Shown: one piece after another, positions 6,209 to 9,511 of the stretch
Position numbering within the stretch: position 1 is the stretch's first letter
Layout of the letters: each line of letters starts with the position of its first letter
Assembly: GCA_002508425.1 (NCBI GenBank)
Contig: DAKU01000104.1
Location: forward strand, 1 to 9,511
Length of the DNA: 9,511 nucleotides
Source: Methanosarcinaceae archaeon UBA470
GTDB taxonomy: Archaea > Halobacteriota > Methanosarcinia > Methanosarcinales > Methanosarcinaceae
Reading direction: 5' to 3'
Made by a program: the position numbers and the translations under genes
Notes under the pieces: model-generated
The model's input: only the letters and a program-made list of their open reading frames with translations
Told to the model about the DNA's origin: nothing
Database searches by the model: none

Positions 6209-6805
6209 TTACGTCTTACGACCAACAACATGAGACTGAACATGAGACGGAAAAAGCTTCCCGATCATCTGTTCATCATGTCTTTGGAGTACGATTTCAC
6301 GCAACTCTGTTTCGTAATCTGCTTTTATGACGTCTGAACTCTGGCCTTCCTTTATCTCCAAATGCCTGCTTACCAGAAGATCAACAGCAGATCTACCGTA
6401 TCCTTTCAGCGGGCACATGTATTTTATCCCTAATCGGTCCTCGATGCTGCGGGACTGACCAATGGTCAACACAGGAACACGATCATCCCGGCGCACCCCA
6501 TCAACAACAATTGAAACATCCTTCTCGCAAGCAAGTGTTTCTACAGCTGCATAATGTATGTGGTTGATGGCACTTCTGGGAAATCCATCCCTTATAAGAA
6601 GACCATAAGCCTCTTCCAGCACTTGCCGGTCAAGTTCAAGAGTCCGATGAGGAAATCCCAGTCTTTCAGCTGCCTTTCTGGCCACCTCGCCCACTGGGAG
6701 CACACCGAAAGTACAGGTCACCAATTCTATTTCAAAGAATGGCTCAAGCAGTATAGCTGACAGAGAACTGTCCTTTCCACCACTGAAAAGAACTGATGCT
6801 TTCAT
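6209..6805 (-). CDS. PP-loop ATPase of the COG2117 type (adenine nucleotide alpha hydrolase-like)
   Basis: The N-terminus carries the PP-loop SGGKDSS (residues 8-14), which binds ATP pyrophosphate in enzymes that adenylate their substrate, such as tRNA thiolation enzymes, QueC and GMP synthetase. Further conserved-looking stretches are VVDGVRRDDRVPVLT (about 100-114) and GIKYMCPLKGYGR (126-138). Cysteines stand at 31, 93 and 131. The 198-residue length and motifs match the archaeal family annotated as a predicted tRNA-modification subunit, COG2117. The true substrate is not known to me. The ATG at 6805 begins MKASVLFSGGKDS, as usual for this fold; AGGT lies very close upstream and GAGGG rather far. 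It follows the PDCD5 gene by nine bases, probably in one transcript with eS19. Confidence 0.85.
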   Translation of the reverse strand: MKASVLFSGGKDSSLSAILLEPFFEIELVTCTFGVLPVGEVARKAAERLGFPHRTLELDRQVLEEAYGLLIRDGFPRSAINHIHYAAVETLACEKDVSIVVDGVRRDDRVPVLTIGQSRSIEDRLGIKYMCPLKGYGRSAVDLLVSRHLEIKEGQSSDVIKADYETELREIVLQRHDEQMIGKLFPSHVQSHVVGRKT

Positions 6806-6814
6806 GACCTGTAA

Positions 6815-7165
6815 TTAAACCCTCGTTATAGTGGTCTTGCGCTTCTTGGGCTGCATTTGGGCCAACAGAGCTTTCAATTTCTCATCAGTTATCTGCGACT
6901 GCAGGCGCCCATTCTGTGCAAGCATTATAAGCTGAGACTCCAGCTGTTCCACAAGTTCGGGCCTAGACATTTTCAATGTAGTCAGACGCTCCCTTGCCTC
7001 GGGAGTAAGGATCTGCCGAAGAATGGATTGCTTCTTAGCGTCCAATTCAGCTTGCATCTGTTCCTGCTGATAAGCAGCCTGAATGTCAGGATGCATTTGG
7101 CCAGTCTGCTGACGCTGTAATTGTTCAAGCCTCTTTCTGCGGATATCCTCAAGTTCACCTGCCAT
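6815..7165 (-). CDS. PDCD5-family DNA-binding protein
   Basis: This 116-residue protein belongs to the archaeal PDCD5/TFAR19 family (COG2118), small helical proteins with nucleic-acid binding properties and an unclear cellular role. The N-terminal helix is charged (ELEDIRRKRLEQLQRQQ), followed by a Q-rich stretch (23-40). The core signature is ILTPEARERLTTLKMSRPEL (51-70) and the LIMLAQNGRL block (79-88). A basic tail ends KKRKTTITRV. The ATG at 7165 has a clear AGGTGA site just upstream. It lies 68 bases behind eS19, and the pairing eS19-PDCD5 is common in archaea, suggesting a link to ribosome function. The gap contains an AT-rich stretch (TTAATAAATT) that could be a weak internal promoter. 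Confidence 0.93.
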   Translation of the reverse strand: MAGELEDIRRKRLEQLQRQQTGQMHPDIQAAYQQEQMQAELDAKKQSILRQILTPEARERLTTLKMSRPELVEQLESQLIMLAQNGRLQSQITDEKLKALLAQMQPKKRKTTITRV

Positions 7166-7233
7166 GCAATCACCTGTGAATATACTATCGACTTACAGGA
7201 ATTTATTAATTTGATCTACCATCGACTGCCATC

Positions 7234-7683
7234 TTAGTACTTGGCAAGTCCCGGGATCTTCTCTAATAGTGCCTGCTTTACCTCGTATGCAGTATTATCC
7301 AACATGGACTGACCAGCTGGGGAAACAACACGACCACTCTTTAAAGAGCGAACAAAGCCTGCTGCTTCGAGTTGTTGTGAAGCCTCTCTTGCAATGGAGC
7401 CGCTTCCCTTTGCTTTTCTGTGGGGCTGTGAACCCATATCTTTTTTGCCTCCGTAGACAGAGCGCAGCCTCCCTACACCAATGGGACCATCAGTATAAAT
7501 AGTCCTTAGCACAGCGGCACAGCGAATGTACCACCAGTCACTATTCGTAGGAGCAAGCTCCTTGTGAGCACCGGTCTTAACATAAGCCGCCCACTCGGGG
7601 GGTTTTACATGCTCATTCTCCTTCAACTTTTCTGCTACCTTAGAGATTAGGTCACTTGCAGGAACATCATATAACGTAGTCAT
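7234..7683 (-). CDS. rps19e: small ribosomal subunit protein eS19
   Basis: eS19 is a 30S head protein shared by archaea and eukaryotes, needed in eukaryotes for small-subunit maturation. The 149 residues begin TTLYDVPASDLISKVAEKLK and contain the family blocks PPEWAAYVKTGAHKELAP, DWWYIRCAAVLRTIY, GPIGVGRLRSVYGG and GSGSIAREASQQLEAAGFV. These form its winged-helix core. The ATG at 7683 has GGGAG about six bases upstream. It appears to head a transcript with the PDCD5 and PP-loop genes, starting from the gap behind purA. Confidence 0.97.
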   Translation of the reverse strand: MTTLYDVPASDLISKVAEKLKENEHVKPPEWAAYVKTGAHKELAPTNSDWWYIRCAAVLRTIYTDGPIGVGRLRSVYGGKKDMGSQPHRKAKGSGSIAREASQQLEAAGFVRSLKSGRVVSPAGQSMLDNTAYEVKQALLEKIPGLAKY

Positions 7684-7781
7684 TCTATTCTCCCTGGATT
7701 AAGATAATAAATTTTCAGACATTTGGACTCAGCATCTGGAAACTTAGATACGGTGGAGTATTGGTTTTAAACTCTCAGTTA

Positions 7782-7797
7782 GTATATACGCTTTTCG
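7782..7797 (-). promoter_or_regulatory. probable promoter (BRE and TATA) of the eS19 transcript
   Basis: On the minus strand CGAAAAGC (7797-7790) is followed by GTATATAC (7789-7782), resembling a purine-rich BRE plus TATA box. Transcription would start near 7760, giving a leader of about 75 bases before eS19. The box lies about 20 bases past the purA stop. A competing TTTATTAT near 7706-7713 would put the start of transcription at the ATG itself, which fits poorly with the clear GGGAG site. Confidence 0.45.
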
Positions 7798-7808
7798 GCA
7801 GAAAGGAG

Positions 7809-9080
7809 TTATTTTAGGAAAGTTTGTTCCCTTCCTGGACCCACTGAAATATATTCTATCGGTACTCCCATCTTCTCCTCAAGATACAATACATACTTAC
7901 GAGCAGCATCTGGAAGATCTGAGAACTGTCTTACAGGAGTAAGATCTCCAGACCACCCGGCCAATTCTTCATAAACAGGAACACATTGTGCAAGGTCTGC
8001 GGTAAGCTCTGGAGGATATTCCTTGAATTCACCATTCAATTCATAGCCAATGCACACTTTAAGCGGATTAATGTCAGAAAGTACATCAAGCTTAGTAAGA
8101 GCAATTTCCGTGTAACCATTTAAGAATACAGCCTTCTTGACCAGAGGAAGATCAAACCATCCACACCGTCTTGCTCGACCAGTAGTAGTACCAAATTCTT
8201 TTCCAACCTGCTGTATCTGTTTACCTAAATCATCTTTTAGCTCAGTTGGTAGAGGGCCTTCACCTACACGAGTGATGTATGCTTTGACTATGCCCAATAC
8301 ATTGTCTACTTTAGTAGGCCCTACTCCCAAATTTGAACATGCAGAACCAGCAATAGTACAGGATGAAGTAACAAACTTCTGAGTTCCGTGGATCACATCA
8401 AGATGTGTCCCTTGTGCACCCTCTGCCAGCACATTTTTACCCTCTTCTAATGCCCGGTTGATCTCCAGGGAAACATCGGTCATGTAAGATGCAAACTTTT
8501 CGCCCAATGAAACGTAAAGGTCGATCAATTTACTACCCATTACAACTGATGGATCACCCCCAAGCTCCTTAATAGAATTCTCTTTCTGAGAAGCCAGCTC
8601 TTTGAGCCTTGATAGGAACTTTGCCTTATCTATAAGATCAGAAAAACTTATTTCATCTCTTGCAACCTTGTCGATATATGCAAAGCCTATGCCTTTTTTA
8701 GTTGTACCGATCTTCTCAGAGCGGCTAGACTCCTTCAGGCCATCAAGCTCGATATGGTATGGCATGATAATGCTAGTCTTTGCATCGATACCAAGCTTAT
8801 CAGGACCAATATGAATTCCACCCTGTGCAAGCATTTCAAGTTCTTGTGCAAGAGATTGAGGATTAAGAACCGTGCCTGGACCAATAAGAACCCTGGAATC
8901 CAACAAAAAACCAGAAGGTATAAGGTGCAGCTTGTATACACTGTCACCTACTTTGACAGTGTGACCGGCGTTATCCCCACCCTGGAATCTTACCACGAGA
9001 TCATATTTACCGGATATAAGGTCAACTATCTTACCTTTGCCTTCATCACCAAACTGAGCACCTGTAATGATCGTAAACAT
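7809..9080 (-). CDS. purA: adenylosuccinate synthetase
   Basis: PurA uses GTP to join IMP and aspartate into adenylosuccinate, the committed step to AMP, in the cytoplasm. The 423-residue length is normal. Motifs are the P-loop GDEGKGK (11-17) with catalytic D12, H40 in DNAGHTV, GTTKKGIGFAY (125-135), the R271-containing RVGEGPLPTE, TTTGRARRCGWFD (298-310) for substrate binding, and the guanine-binding KLDVL (330-334). The stretch after EGAQGTHLD reads VIHGTQKFVTSS, where bacterial enzymes usually have I-D-x-G-T-Y-P. This may be a lineage variant, since the catalytic residues are intact. The ATG at 9080 gives the classical N-terminus, but I see no ribosome binding site. The leader may be very short. 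Confidence 0.97.
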   Translation of the reverse strand: MFTIITGAQFGDEGKGKIVDLISGKYDLVVRFQGGDNAGHTVKVGDSVYKLHLIPSGFLLDSRVLIGPGTVLNPQSLAQELEMLAQGGIHIGPDKLGIDAKTSIIMPYHIELDGLKESSRSEKIGTTKKGIGFAYIDKVARDEISFSDLIDKAKFLSRLKELASQKENSIKELGGDPSVVMGSKLIDLYVSLGEKFASYMTDVSLEINRALEEGKNVLAEGAQGTHLDVIHGTQKFVTSSCTIAGSACSNLGVGPTKVDNVLGIVKAYITRVGEGPLPTELKDDLGKQIQQVGKEFGTTTGRARRCGWFDLPLVKKAVFLNGYTEIALTKLDVLSDINPLKVCIGYELNGEFKEYPPELTADLAQCVPVYEELAGWSGDLTPVRQFSDLPDAARKYVLYLEEKMGVPIEYISVGPGREQTFLK

Positions 9081-9116
9081 AGGATGCAGATGAACGTAGA
9101 TACATAATAATTTTTT

Positions 9117-9123
9117 GATATAC
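9117..9123 (-). promoter_or_regulatory. possible TATA box of purA
   Basis: GTATATC on the minus strand lies about 40 bases before the purA ATG, in a 47-base AT-rich gap. Transcription starting about 25 bases on would leave a leader of only some 15 bases, in line with the absence of a ribosome binding site before purA. The match is modest. Confidence 0.3.
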
Positions 9124-9127
9124 AGAA

Positions 9128-9484
9128 TTACAGTTCCTCATAGAACACTAGCATCCTTGTACCTTCATCAAAAGGATCATACTCATTTTTTACACAGCGT
9201 AGAGCACGTGCATTACCCATGTCGAGTAGAGTATCGATAAGTTTCTCGGCCAGATCTAGTGTCACATTAAATTCTGATGCCAACATGTAGATTGCATCCT
9301 GTCTTTTAATAGAGAAATTACAAGAATTAGACTTACGATTAGACTTGCATGAACTAAAAAATTCACATCTTTGCACCCGAGAACTGTTCTTAAAATGGAT
9401 AGCAAGACCATTCCATGAATAAACATTATGCAACCCTTTGATACCATATAGGTTGGATTTAGTTCTATCGTGGATATTGGGCAT
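9128..9484 (-). CDS. unrecognised 118-codon reading frame
   Basis: I do not recognise this protein. Its C-terminal half (about 58-118) looks protein-like: a basic start (SIKRQDAIYMLASEF), a helix-turn-helix-like run (NVTLDLAEKLIDTLLDMGNARAL) and an acidic end (YDPFDEGTRMLVFYEEL). This could be a small winged-helix or regulatory domain, but that is inference. The N-terminal half is rich in S, N and K with cysteines at 40, 46 and 55, and looks less like a conserved domain. The ATG at 9484 has no ribosome binding site, and an AT-rich TATA-like stretch (about 9491-9502) ends only a few bases before it. The true start may lie further in (TTG codon 18, GTG codon 36 or ATG codon 67), or the frame may be decayed. 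It precedes purA by 47 bases on the same strand. Confidence 0.45.
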   Translation of the reverse strand: MPNIHDRTKSNLYGIKGLHNVYSWNGLAIHFKNSSRVQRCEFFSSCKSNRKSNSCNFSIKRQDAIYMLASEFNVTLDLAEKLIDTLLDMGNARALRCVKNEYDPFDEGTRMLVFYEEL

Positions 9485-9511
9485 ATATCTAAATATATTA
9501 ATTAGTTATAA

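Noticed and set aside
9378..9392. Short palindrome AGAACTGTTCT
   Set aside because: Five-base arms in an AT-rich region are expected by chance, and the site does not lie at a clear promoter.
9262..9447. 61-codon hydrophobic frame overlapping the unknown frame near the right end
   Set aside because: It has no family resemblance or ribosome binding site and overlaps another frame on the same strand, so it cannot be supported as a membrane protein gene.
1..9511. tRNA, rRNA, CRISPR array, insertion sequence or prophage
   Set aside because: I found no cloverleaf ends, repeat-spacer pattern, transposase or integrase motif. Gaps between genes are all shorter than 130 bases.

Overview
The window is chromosomal DNA from a methanogenic archaeon, most likely a member of the Methanosarcinaceae. 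I place it from protein character (archaeal eL39, eL31, eL20/LX, aIF6, prefoldin alpha, PDCD5-type protein, archaeal FtsY), GGTGA-type ribosome binding sites and TATA-like promoters. The genus is an inference. No rRNA, tRNA, CRISPR array, insertion sequence or phage gene is visible, and all genes but the last are recognisable housekeeping genes or conserved families.

Left part (1-3111, + strand): the end of a tryptophan operon, trpC - pspC-like small membrane protein - trpB - trpA. Two TGTACA motifs, matching the TRP box bound by TrpY in Methanothermobacter, sit just upstream of trpC. trpC runs 76 bases into the pspC-like gene in another frame. trpA starts inside the trpB stop codon (ATGA) and ends in a hairpin followed by seven T. 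TrpC makes indole-3-glycerol phosphate, and TrpA and TrpB turn it into tryptophan. trpE, trpG, trpD and trpF are not in the window.

Middle part (3119-6165, - strand, convergent with trpA): a translation and protein-targeting operon, read as eL39 - eL31 - aIF6 - eL20/LX - prefoldin alpha - FtsY. The eL39 gene (51 codons, GTG start) is short and easy to miss. The products act around the 50S subunit and the nascent chain: exit-tunnel proteins, the subunit anti-association factor, a chaperone for nascent chains and the SRP receptor. A perfect 19-bp palindrome abuts the probable TATA box of this operon. A run of eight T lies between prefoldin alpha and ftsY.

Right part (6209-9484, - strand): read in transcription order, an unrecognised 118-codon frame, purA (adenylosuccinate synthetase), eS19, a PDCD5-family protein and a COG2117-type PP-loop ATPase. 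eS19, PDCD5 and the PP-loop gene probably form one transcript from a promoter just behind purA. They lead into the eL39 operon in the same direction.

I see no clear new multi-gene system. The points most worth a second look are the TRP boxes, the trpC/pspC overlap with its base-composition break, the 19-bp palindrome, the U-tract before ftsY and the unknown frame at the right edge.
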